NCBI RefSeq assembly: GCF_001438695.1
Contig: NZ_JQBH01000010.1
Coordinates: 3,074 to 50,007, forward strand
Direction: 5' to 3'
Source: Fructobacillus fructosus KCTC 3544
Lineage (GTDB): Bacteria > Bacillota > Bacilli > Lactobacillales > Lactobacillaceae
Length of the DNA stretch: 46,934 bases
In this document: piece by piece, positions 40,331-46,934 of the stretch
How the letters are laid out: each line of letters opens with the position of its first letter
Position numbering within the stretch: the stretch's first letter is position 1
The notes under the pieces: model-generated
Told to the model about the DNA's origin: nothing
The model's input: only the letters and a program-made list of their open reading frames with translations
Databases searched by the model: none
Made by a program: the position numbers and the translations under genes

Positions 40331-40852
40331 TTAATGGTTTTGATTCTGGTTCTGATTTTGAGCTGCGGCTGCTGCAGCAGATGAAGATTGGGCTGCTGCA
40401 CTTGAAGCAGAGTCGGCCGCTGCCTTTGAGGAAGCGGAATCTGCGGCTGCCTTTGCTGAAGAATCAGCCGCTGCCGCTGCCTTTGCAGAGGCGGCTGCAG
40501 CTTGTGATGAGGCTGCCGCTGCGGCTGATTGTGCGTTTTGTCTTGCAATCGCTTCACGATCGGCCGCCGCTTCGGAGCTAGCTCTTGCGGCTGCGGCTGC
40601 ATTGGCCGATGCTGTGTTCGCATCATCGTCATCATCTGACGTTGATGAGCTCTTTGAGGATGAATGCTTCTTTGAAGAGTATGAAATATCCGGCGTTGAT
40701 GAATCATCATTGTCAGAAGACGATGAGGCCGCGCCAACCATGTAGAAGGCAAAGGCACCACCAATTAACACAACGATGAGCCAAAACCACCATTTTTTAT
40801 AAAAGGTCATCCCGCGCTTGTCGGTTTTCCGACGCTTTGAACGTGATAGCAT
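40331..40852 (-). CDS. membrane protein with long Ala/Ser-rich extracellular tail
   Basis: 173 aa. Basic cytoplasmic start, one membrane helix (about 20-43, WWFWLIVVLIGGAFAFYMVGAA), then only low-complexity sequence: Ser/Asp/Lys-rich to about 75, Ala/Ser with regularly spaced Lys to about 160, and a (QN) tail QNQNQNQNH. The Ala-rich part has SAKAAAAADSSAKAAADSASSKAAA, which could form an extended helix. Start supported by AAGGA. Function unknown; co-transcribed with the membrane protein upstream (21-nt gap). A Gln-rich ORF in another frame is a shadow. Confidence 0.7.
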   Translation of the reverse strand: MLSRSKRRKTDKRGMTFYKKWWFWLIVVLIGGAFAFYMVGAASSSSDNDDSSTPDISYSSKKHSSSKSSSTSDDDDDANTASANAAAAARASSEAAADREAIARQNAQSAAAAASSQAAAASAKAAAAADSSAKAAADSASSKAAADSASSAAAQSSSAAAAAAQNQNQNQNH

Positions 40853-40873
40853 ATGTAAATTCCTTTCTCGCGT

Positions 40874-41290
40874 TTAGTCCTTACGACCCAAACGGTTTAG
40901 AAGTTCACGAATTTCCTTGCGGTAGTAAATAATGAAACCAGCAAAGACAATGGGCCAAGCACCTTGCTTAACGGCTGCGAGTAACAACTCACCCACGAAC
41001 CCGAAAAACTTATCGAAGATAGTACCAAAAAGAACACGAACGGCTACGAGCAAAACAATGGCCGTAATCACCACAACAAAGGGGTTAGACCACTCGGAGC
41101 GTTCTTTGACTTTGACAAAGGCCTGCTTAGCAGAATCCGTCGCCGCTTGGGCACCTTTTTGTGCAGCTTCCGCCGCTTCTTCCATGCGGTTGTTACCCGT
41201 GTTTTCTTTCTTTGAATCAACCGGCTGCGCTTCAGATGTGTTTTGTTCCACATCCTTTTTTGTTTTTGGCGTCTTTTTCTCTTCTGCCAT
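40874..41290 (-). CDS. small membrane protein of unknown function
   Basis: 138 aa from ATG 41290 (MAEEKKTPKTKKDVEQ) after AAGGAAA; the frame is open 11 codons further. The first 70 residues are charged and polar (EEAAEAAQKGAQAATDSAKQAF, likely a coiled or amphipathic helix). Two membrane helices follow (about 77-99 and 108-126) and a basic end (YYRKEIRELLNRLGRKD). Family unknown to me. Confidence 0.7.
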   Translation of the reverse strand: MAEEKKTPKTKKDVEQNTSEAQPVDSKKENTGNNRMEEAAEAAQKGAQAATDSAKQAFVKVKERSEWSNPFVVVITAIVLLVAVRVLFGTIFDKFFGFVGELLLAAVKQGAWPIVFAGFIIYYRKEIRELLNRLGRKD

Positions 41291-41370
41291 AAGCGATTTC
41301 CTTTCAATCAAGTTTATTGTCAACTTTCATTCTAGCAGGAATGAAACAAAAGAGCCAATATCATTAAAAA

Positions 41371-41395
41371 AGTCAGTCGAGGGGATCGACTGACT
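41371..41395 (-). terminator. second terminator after nupC
   Basis: AGTCAGTCGA (41371-41380) pairs with TCGACTGACT (41386-41395); on the minus strand TTTTTTAATG follows. Confidence 0.75.
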
Positions 41396-41406
41396 TTACA
41401 AAAGAG

Positions 41407-41434
41407 AAAAACGACCCGCAGGTCGTTTTTTAAT
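41407..41434. terminator. terminator after nupC
   Basis: AAACGACC / GGTCGTTT with a 4-nt loop, T-run on both strands, 8 nt after the nupC stop. Confidence 0.8.
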
Positions 41435-41441
41435 CAACTGC

Positions 41442-42710
41442 TTACCAAACAAATAGTCCCACCATGGCCGCTGAACAAAGCGAAACCAGGATACCAGACA
41501 AGAGGAGGTAGCCAACGTTCTTGGCAATGACCTTGCTCTTATCGTCTGAAACCATTCCCTTGAAGCAACCAACAATCATTCCGATTGTTGAGAAGTTGGC
41601 AAATGACGTTAAGAACACCGTCAAAACTGCCGCATAGTGTTCTGGGAAGTGGCTAATCTTGTTAGTCACAGACCCCATCACAACGAATTCGTTCGTAATC
41701 AACTTTGTTCCCATGAACTGGGCCAAGTCGAAGGAGTGTGCTCCCACACCGAGCAACCAAGCAAATGGATACATCACGATTCCCAAGATATGTTCGAGGG
41801 ATAGCCAGGGGTTGATAAGACCCAACAGCTTATCCACCATCGCTGCCAAAGCAACGAAGGCAATCACGTTGGCCGCAATGATCAAAATCAACTTCCCGGC
41901 ACCAAGAATGGAATCACCTAAGAATGAGAAGAACGGCTCACGTTTGGCAACAACGGCTTCCTTCACCTCGGACTCAGCCAAGACTTCTGATCCGGAGTCG
42001 ATATCCTCGGCTGCTGCCGGAGCAGGTCCCATCTTTGCAATCGTATCTTCTTCTGGTGACACTTCAACAGGATTCAAGATAGCCGTCACAATTAGTGCGT
42101 TAATAACGTTAATGGGAACAGCCGTCAAGATGTAACGAGCAGGCATCATCAACGTATAAGAACCCAGAACCGAGGCCGTCACACAAGACATGGACATCAT
42201 GGCCAAAGTCAACATCCGGTCCGCCTTCATCTTCTTCAATTGCAAGGCAGAAACGGCCAAGGCTTCCGTGTTTCCTAGAAACATCATTTCAATTGAGAAG
42301 AATGATTCAAACTTTGGTTGGCCAAAGAGCTTTGAAAGCCCCTTTCCAAGCCACTTAATGACGAATGGCAAAATCCCAAAGTAAGTTAAAATATCGAAAA
42401 GTGGCACAACCAACAGAATTGGCAACAAAACGGACGTAAAGAAAGTGCCCTGCAACTTAGCGCCGGTTGGCTTCAAAGCAAAGTCAATTCCAACACTGGC
42501 CACTGAAATTAGTTCGTTAAAGCCACCAGCGGCCGCATCAATCATGTCACGACCGATTGAGAACGATGTGAAGAACCAAGCTAATACTAAGTTAACCACC
42601 ACCATGATGGCAATCGAGCGCCAGTTAATCTTCGAACGGTTCTTTGAAAACAGCACAGCCAGTCCGATAAAGACCAGTAGTCCCACCGCATTTACCAACA
42701 AATAGAACAT
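41442..42710 (-). CDS. nupC: concentrative nucleoside transporter (NupC family)
   Basis: Proton-linked uptake of nucleosides. 422 aa from ATG 42710 (MFYLLVNAVGLL) after GGGGGAAA. About eight to ten membrane helices. CNT signatures: GNTEALAVSALQLKKMKADRM (nucleoside-binding helix), ALKPTGAKLQGTFFTSVLLPILLVVPLFDILTYFGILP in parts, and FAWLLGVGAHSFDLAQFMGTKLITNEFV. A soluble loop (EVSPEEDTIAKMGPAPAAAEDIDSG) interrupts the core. The 300-bp gap upstream shares regulatory DNA with pnuC. Confidence 0.93.
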   Translation of the reverse strand: MFYLLVNAVGLLVFIGLAVLFSKNRSKINWRSIAIMVVVNLVLAWFFTSFSIGRDMIDAAAGGFNELISVASVGIDFALKPTGAKLQGTFFTSVLLPILLVVPLFDILTYFGILPFVIKWLGKGLSKLFGQPKFESFFSIEMMFLGNTEALAVSALQLKKMKADRMLTLAMMSMSCVTASVLGSYTLMMPARYILTAVPINVINALIVTAILNPVEVSPEEDTIAKMGPAPAAAEDIDSGSEVLAESEVKEAVVAKREPFFSFLGDSILGAGKLILIIAANVIAFVALAAMVDKLLGLINPWLSLEHILGIVMYPFAWLLGVGAHSFDLAQFMGTKLITNEFVVMGSVTNKISHFPEHYAAVLTVFLTSFANFSTIGMIVGCFKGMVSDDKSKVIAKNVGYLLLSGILVSLCSAAMVGLFVW

Positions 42711-42806
42711 GTCGTTTCCCCCTGTAATTCCGACAGTTTCGCATAACAACTCAATTATACACGGTGAAAAGTAAACAAATTAAGTTTCTCTCTCTTTCTT
42801 TCCTTG

Positions 42807-42853
42807 TTTTAACGAACATTTTGATTAAATTTATCTAATCGTTCGTTTTATTA
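42807..42853. promoter_or_regulatory. candidate PurBox pair
   Basis: AACGAAC (42811-42817) and GTTCGTT (42841-42847) are inverted, with 23 nt between them; the flanks fit the PurR box A-W-W-W-C-C-G-A-A-C-W-W-T except for one position. Bacillus PurR needs two such inverted boxes about 16-17 bp apart, as here after allowing for flanks. Between them GATTA / TAATC also pair. The neighbours are a nucleoside and a nicotinamide-riboside transporter. Confidence 0.45.
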
Positions 42854-42914
42854 GAATTTCCTCCATTATACCCATTCAGATGCTTCTCTTTTAAAAAGAA
42901 AATCCCCACAAAAA

Positions 42915-43003
42915 TGCTATAATCAACACGTTTACCAATTCCGGTGAGCGCTAAACACACGGTGCGTTGCTTCCGATGACGGCACCTAAAAAACAATAGG
43001 AGG
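42915..43003 (+). promoter_or_regulatory. pnuC promoter and structured leader (candidate riboswitch)
   Basis: Extended -10 TGCTATAAT (TATAAT 42918-42923) starts RNA near 42930. The 80-nt leader contains GGTGC-GT (42961-42967) pairing with AC-G-GCACC (42979-42986), then a run of A and the ribosome site AGGAGG (42998-43003). AGCGC (42947-42951) could instead pair with GCGTT (42964-42968). Small translation-controlling riboswitches upstream of pnuC are known in Lactobacillales (the NAD+-II or pnuC motif). I cannot match the consensus from memory. Confidence 0.4.
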
Positions 43004-43010
43004 ATTCATC

Positions 43011-43739
43011 ATGAATCAAAAATCAAGCACACTGGCCCTGACTTTTTCGCCCAAGGCGATTTGGTCGGACCTCATCTCACTGAATAAGGCAACAAAGGCA
43101 ATGCTTTCCGTAATGGTCTTCGCCCAGCTTTTGACCTTTCTGCTCTCGTCCGACCGATCCGGTCTCGCCTGGTTGACCCTTTGGACCGGTTTGGCCGCGG
43201 TGATTAACCTGGCCTTAGTTGACCAGGGCAAGCAATCCAACTTCTTTTGGGGCCTAATTTGTACGGCCGCCTGGTTGATGGTTGCTCTACACTCTCGAAC
43301 TTTCGGGGACGTTTTTGCCCAGGGATTCGCCTTTTTGATGCAGTTTTCCGGGATTTACTTCTGGGCTCGGGCACGAAACAGCGAAAAGGGTGAGCTGGTC
43401 TTCAAGAAGATGTCCAAAACCTTGGCTTGGTCGGTCTTAACTTTGACCATCCTGACCTACTTAGTGGTTTTAGCCATTTCAAAGCACTTGAACGGACTGC
43501 AAGTTTACTTGGATTCCGCGGTGCTCCCGCTGAACATCATCGGTCAGTTACTCATGACCTATGGTTACCGCTCCCAGTGGTTCGCCTGGATTACCGTTGA
43601 CATCGTTCAGGTGCTCGTCTGGGCCCAAAACATTTTCGTCCTCGACGGCTCCTATGCGATTTCCATGCTGGTGCTTCAAATCGTCATGCTGGCAAACGCC
43701 CTCTACGGTGCTTGGTACTGGTATAATCGAAAAAACTAA
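43011..43739 (+). CDS. pnuC: nicotinamide riboside transporter PnuC
   Basis: Imports nicotinamide riboside for NAD synthesis. 242 aa with seven membrane helices, typical of the PnuC 3+1+3 fold. Family features: FLMQFSGIYFWAR after helix 3 and a C-terminal WITVDIVQVLVWAQNIFVLDGSYAISMLVLQIVMLANALYGAWYWYNR in parts, where W-x-x-x-D-x-x and N line the pocket. Ribosome site AGGAGG. Confidence 0.92.
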   Translation: MNQKSSTLALTFSPKAIWSDLISLNKATKAMLSVMVFAQLLTFLLSSDRSGLAWLTLWTGLAAVINLALVDQGKQSNFFWGLICTAAWLMVALHSRTFGDVFAQGFAFLMQFSGIYFWARARNSEKGELVFKKMSKTLAWSVLTLTILTYLVVLAISKHLNGLQVYLDSAVLPLNIIGQLLMTYGYRSQWFAWITVDIVQVLVWAQNIFVLDGSYAISMLVLQIVMLANALYGAWYWYNRKN

Positions 43740-43747
43740 TTCATTAT

Positions 43748-43786
43748 AAAAGTCCCGTTCTCGACTAGTGAGAGCGGGACTTTTTC
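43748..43786. terminator. bidirectional terminator between pnuC and the amino-acid transporter
   Basis: AAAAGTCCCGTTCTC (43748-43762) pairs with GAGAGCGGGACTTTT (43770-43784) with one G-U; T-runs on both strands for two convergent units. Confidence 0.9.
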
Positions 43787-43796
43787 ATTGATTCGA

Positions 43797-44450
43797 TTAT
43801 GCTAAACGGCGATCAAGACGCTTGGCCAACAAAGATAAGAGGTAGTTCGCGATAAAGTAGCAGAAAGTCATAAAGACCAGAATGGGTACAATATAGTGAC
43901 TGTTTTGTGCATAGACAACCTGACCACGAAAGGTCAAATCAGCAAGCACAATCCCAGAGGCCAAAGAGGTATCCTTTACCAAAGAAATCAACTGCGAAAT
44001 CAATGGCGGAATCATCTTCTTGTATGCCTGGGGCAAGATGATGTACATCATGGTCTGTCGGTTGGACATACCAGTCGAACGAGCACCTTCGAACTGTCCC
44101 TTGTCAATCGAGTCCAAGCCACCACGAATAATTTCAGACAGCATGGCCGCTTCGAAAAAGGACATGGCGACAACCGTCGACCAGAAAACCGGTAGGCGAA
44201 TCCCAATCTGAGGCAAAGCAAAGTAAGTGAAGAAGATAATCAACAACAGTGGTAAGTTTCGCACGATGTTGTTTAGAGTACCAACTAACGATGAAAAGTA
44301 AGGAATCTTTTCAAACATGACAATTCCAATAACGGAACCAAGAATGAAGGAAACCACAATTGAAAGAACAGAAACCGCAACGGTAATCCATAGGCCCTGC
44401 ATGAGATAACCCAAGTTATCGGGTGTTAACGCATTTAAAAAGTCATTCAT
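43797..44450 (-). CDS. polar amino-acid ABC transporter permease
   Basis: 217 aa, about five membrane helices. EAA loop: EGARSTGMSNRQTMMYIILPQAYKK. IVRNLPLLLIIFFTYFALPQ is the usual substrate-pathway segment. Last gene of an ATPase - binding protein - permease - permease operon, the order of Bacillus glnQHMP and Corynebacterium gluABCD. A heterodimer with the 44464 permease is expected. Confidence 0.92.
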   Translation of the reverse strand: MNDFLNALTPDNLGYLMQGLWITVAVSVLSIVVSFILGSVIGIVMFEKIPYFSSLVGTLNNIVRNLPLLLIIFFTYFALPQIGIRLPVFWSTVVAMSFFEAAMLSEIIRGGLDSIDKGQFEGARSTGMSNRQTMMYIILPQAYKKMIPPLISQLISLVKDTSLASGIVLADLTFRGQVVYAQNSHYIVPILVFMTFCYFIANYLLSLLAKRLDRRLA

Positions 44451-44463
44451 TGGTCATCCCCTC

Positions 44464-45105
44464 CTATCGATTTCCCTGCAGACGTTCTTCCAAGTACTGC
44501 ATACCATAACTAAGTGGCAACGTTAAGACGAGGTAGAAAATACCAACGATGATATAAGACGTGAACGTATCAAACGAACTAGCTGCCACTAAGTTTCCCT
44601 GATACATCAAGTCTAAGCCACCAACAAAGGCCAAAATGGAAGAATTCTTGACCAAATTAATGAATTGATTTCCTAAAGATGGAATGGCAACCTTGAATGC
44701 CTGTGGTAAGACAATTACCCGCATGGCTTGACCATAGGATAAACCATTGGCTAAGGCACCTTCCATCTGTCCCTTATCAATCGACAAAATCCCGGCACGA
44801 ACCGACTCAGCGATAAAAGCCGACGTATAAAGTGATAAGGCAACAGTTCCCGCAACAAAGCCGGTCATCTTAATGACTTTGGCAACTGCTAAGTAGAAAA
44901 AGAGCGTAATAATCAGCAACGGTACGTTTCGAAAGAACTGCACATAGGCGTTCCCTAAACCTGACCAGAGGCGTTTTTTCGACAACTGAAGCAAGGCAAA
45001 GAGCGTCCCTAATACGAGAGAAGCAACCAAAGCGATGAGCGAAGCGAGAAGGGTGTAACCAAATCCAGAGTAAAAGAGGGAACTATAATGATTAAAGATT
45101 GTCAT
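44464..45105 (-). CDS. polar amino-acid ABC transporter permease
   Basis: 213 aa, about five membrane helices, EAA loop EGALANGLSYGQAMRVIVLPQAFKV. FFRNVPLLIITLFFYLAVA corresponds to the partner permease segment. Its start overlaps the end of the binding-protein gene by 4 nt. Glutamine or glutamate is the likely substrate from gene order only. Confidence 0.92.
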   Translation of the reverse strand: MTIFNHYSSLFYSGFGYTLLASLIALVASLVLGTLFALLQLSKKRLWSGLGNAYVQFFRNVPLLIITLFFYLAVAKVIKMTGFVAGTVALSLYTSAFIAESVRAGILSIDKGQMEGALANGLSYGQAMRVIVLPQAFKVAIPSLGNQFINLVKNSSILAFVGGLDLMYQGNLVAASSFDTFTSYIIVGIFYLVLTLPLSYGMQYLEERLQGNR

Positions 45106-45971
45106 TGTGTCACCTCCAATTGACTAACGTCTAATCCCTGTACCTGACCAAACCACTTTCTAATTAAGGCGTTGTACGTTCCATTTTTCTTGAGGGCGGC
45201 CAACGCTTCATTACTTTCTTTCACCATACCAGGCTGGTTGTGGTCAAAGGCAATACCATAAGGAGCGTAGCCCATGATGCCACCAACCACGTGATAGTCT
45301 GGGTTTTCGGTTACCAAACCATACAAAATGGCGTTATCTGTCACAATTGCCTGACCTTGGCCGGCCTTCAGAGCCTGCATAGCCGAAGCATAATCTTGCA
45401 AGGCCAAAACCTTAGCCTTTGGCGCTTCCTTTTTGACAGTATCCGCGGCCGTTGTTCCCAGGGCAATCAAGATGGTCTTGGATGGATCATTCAAATCCTT
45501 AATCGACTGGATACCCGAATCCTTTTTAACCAAAAGCGAATTTCCGGCTGGGAAATACGGATCAGTGAAATCAACGATTTTGGCACGTTCCTTCGTGATG
45601 GTCATGACCGCGGCCACCCCATCAATGTTCGTGTTCTTCAATAATTGAACCTTTGAAGAGGCGTTAACGGGTGTAAAAGTCGCGGTCAGCTTCATGTTCA
45701 ATTGCTTACCAATTTGCTTTGTAAGCGCCTTTGCCAAATCAACGTCGAAGCCCTCCGACTGCCCAGTTTTGGTATTTACCAGACCAAAGAGTTTCGTGTC
45801 TGTCTTAACCCCCCAATTAATGGTCTTGGTCTTTTCAACACGGGCCAGTGTATCTTGATGCATGCGGTTTTCATGAGCACGGTTTGCAGCCCAAAAACCA
45901 GCAACAATCAAAATCAGCACTAACAGAATGGAGGCAGTAATCCCAAAAAGACGTTTTTTATTCTTTTCCAT
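45102..45971 (-). CDS. polar amino-acid ABC transporter substrate-binding protein
   Basis: 289 aa. One N-terminal hydrophobic segment (about 8-28, LFGITASILLVLILIVAGFWA) without a lipobox cysteine, so probably a membrane-tethered binding protein. Family 3 domain: INWGVKTDTKLFGLVNTKTGQSEGFDVDLAKALTKQIG in parts, DGVAAVMTITKERAKIVDFTDPYFPAGNSLLVKK, ALGTTAADTVKK, MGYAPYGIAF. Gene order suggests glutamine/glutamate. Confidence 0.9.
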   Translation of the reverse strand: MEKNKKRLFGITASILLVLILIVAGFWAANRAHENRMHQDTLARVEKTKTINWGVKTDTKLFGLVNTKTGQSEGFDVDLAKALTKQIGKQLNMKLTATFTPVNASSKVQLLKNTNIDGVAAVMTITKERAKIVDFTDPYFPAGNSLLVKKDSGIQSIKDLNDPSKTILIALGTTAADTVKKEAPKAKVLALQDYASAMQALKAGQGQAIVTDNAILYGLVTENPDYHVVGGIMGYAPYGIAFDHNQPGMVKESNEALAALKKNGTYNALIRKWFGQVQGLDVSQLEVTQ

Positions 45972-45984
45972 CTTGCCTCCTCCC

Positions 45985-46722
45985 TTAGTGGTTTGCCACT
46001 TGACTCAAGAACTTCTTTGCTCGTTCGTTACTTGGGTCCTTAAAGAACTGCTCCGTTGAGGAATCTTCCAAAATCTGACCATCCGCCATGAAGATTACAC
46101 GATCGGCCACGGCCTTTGCAAAGCCCATTTCGTGGGTCACGACCAACATCGTCATATCACTATCTTCAGCAATTTCCCTCATAACCTTCAAAACATCCCC
46201 AATCATTTCGGGATCCAAGGCAGAAGTTGGCTCATCAAAGAGCAGGCACTTAGGCTTCATCGCCAAAGAACGGGCAATGGCCACGCGCTGCTTTTGTCCA
46301 CCAGACAATGCCGATGGCATGTTATTCGCCTTGTCAGCCAAACCGACACGCTCCAACAGCTCCATTGCAATGCGCTTGTTTTCCGCTTCATCCCGTTTCA
46401 AGACCAAACGGGGGGCCAACATAATGTTTTCAATCACGGTTTTATTGTTATAGAGGTTAAAATGCTGAAAGACCATTCCAACGTTCTTACGAATCTTATT
46501 CATATCCGTCTTGGGATCATGAAGGTCAAAACCATCAACAATGAGCTGACCCTCTTGGATTTCTTCCAACCCGTTCACCGTTCGAATTAACGTTGATTTA
46601 CCAGAACCAGATGGACCAATCAACACAACGGTTTCGCCCGCATCAATTTTCAGGTTAATGTCTTTTAGTGCGTGAAAGTCGCCATAGTACTTTTCTACGT
46701 CTTTGAACTCAATCATGGACAT
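45985..46722 (-). CDS. glnQ: polar amino-acid ABC transporter ATPase
   Basis: 245 aa from ATG 46722 (MSMIEFKDVEKYYGDFHALKDI); G-rich ribosome site GGGGGAAAG upstream. The frame is open 12 codons further. Walker A GPSGSGKST, Q-loop VFQHFNLYNN, signature LSGGQKQRVAIARSLA, Walker B CLLFDEPTSALDPE, H-loop VTHEMGFA. GlnQ/HisP group. First gene of the four-gene operon. Confidence 0.94.
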   Translation of the reverse strand: MSMIEFKDVEKYYGDFHALKDINLKIDAGETVVLIGPSGSGKSTLIRTVNGLEEIQEGQLIVDGFDLHDPKTDMNKIRKNVGMVFQHFNLYNNKTVIENIMLAPRLVLKRDEAENKRIAMELLERVGLADKANNMPSALSGGQKQRVAIARSLAMKPKCLLFDEPTSALDPEMIGDVLKVMREIAEDSDMTMLVVTHEMGFAKAVADRVIFMADGQILEDSSTEQFFKDPSNERAKKFLSQVANH

Positions 46723-46847
46723 CTGTTTTCTTTCCCCCATGTCTTTTTTTAGAATCAATGTATTATAGCCATTATAACCCTTGTAGGAATAAATGGTCCT
46801 TTTTTGTTAACTTTTATAACGAGGCCGAATATTTTGAAGAAAATAAA

Positions 46848-46874
46848 AAAAGCCCCTCCTCGTATGGAGCGACG
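46848..46874 (-). terminator. terminator of the tRNA transcript
   Basis: On the minus strand CTCC / GGAG with flanking GC pairs forms an imperfect stem after tRNA-Asn, followed by TTTTTTTATTTT. Confidence 0.6.
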
Positions 46875-46878
46875 CAGA

Positions 46879-46934
46879 CTGTCCCGGCTGGGCTCGAACC
46901 AGCGACCTTCGCATTAACAGTGCGGTGTTCTACC
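46879..46934 (-). tRNA. tRNA-Asn (GTT), 5' part cut by the window end
   Basis: The visible part has anticodon loop CTGTTAA (GTT), T-arm GCTGG-TTCGAGC-CCAGC, 3' acceptor CGGGACA and discriminator G, as usual for tRNA-Asn. CCA is not encoded. The D-arm start and 5' acceptor strand lie beyond 46934. Confidence 0.88.

Noticed and set aside
40270-40764. Gln/Pro/Arg-rich 164-codon frame
   Set aside because: It is the shifted frame of the Ala/Ser-codon repeats of the real gene at 40331-40852 and runs through its terminator.
42930-43003. preQ1 riboswitch before pnuC
   Set aside because: The A-rich stretch before the ribosome site is suggestive, but the AGAGGTTC core of preQ1-I and the preQ1-II stems are missing.

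Overview
The window looks like the chromosome of a low-to-mid-GC lactic acid bacterium of the Leuconostocaceae type, most likely Weissella. This rests on an ssrA gene whose tag reads AKNNNSYAVAA, a one-operon FabK/FabT-type fatty-acid cluster, class II HMG-CoA reductase (mevalonate pathway), no sign of an outer membrane, and very cysteine-poor proteins. The genus is an inference; no 16S or species marker is present.

Layout. (1) 1-2880 is AT-rich accessory DNA ending exactly at the 3' end of ssrA. It holds the tail of a methyltransferase, two small unrecognised proteins (one with a zinc ribbon), a gene-free block at about 1213-1776 packed with perfect small hairpins that looks like a large structured ncRNA, and clusters of short direct repeats beside ssrA. 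I read it as one end of an element integrated at ssrA; no integrase is visible. (2) 2880-3233 is tmRNA. (3) 3312-13644 (minus) is the complete type II fatty-acid operon: fabN-like dehydratase, fabT, fabH, acpP, fabK, fabD, fabG, fabF, accB, fabZ, accC, accD, accA. Its promoter at 13703-13731 carries a palindrome over the -35 and another over the -10, as expected for FabT control. (4) 13771-19461: phosphoesterase, secreted surface protein, gap, an ECF S-component and an FAD disulfide-reductase-like enzyme. (5) 19523-25321: metG, then a cystine-type ABC transporter plus a secreted nuclease. They are preceded by a 24-codon leader peptide with three consecutive Cys codons and mutually exclusive antiterminator/terminator hairpins, a textbook-style ribosome-mediated attenuator. 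tRNA-Leu follows. (6) 25388-29137: metal homeostasis genes (CzrA-like repressor, UspA, MntH, CDF exporter) with several candidate metal operators. (7) 29201-33061: operon ppx - HMG-CoA reductase - unknown protein - degenerate sirtuin. (8) 33152-41290: LCP protein, LysM-CAP protein, a second FabH, valS with a T-box, and small membrane proteins. (9) 41442-46934: NupC and PnuC (divergent, with candidate PurBoxes and a structured pnuC leader), a four-gene amino-acid ABC transporter, and a tRNA-Asn cut by the window end.

The most notable items are the Cys leader-peptide attenuator (21776-21968) and the hairpin-array ncRNA (about 1213-1776). All structures were drawn by eye; no folding or database search was possible.
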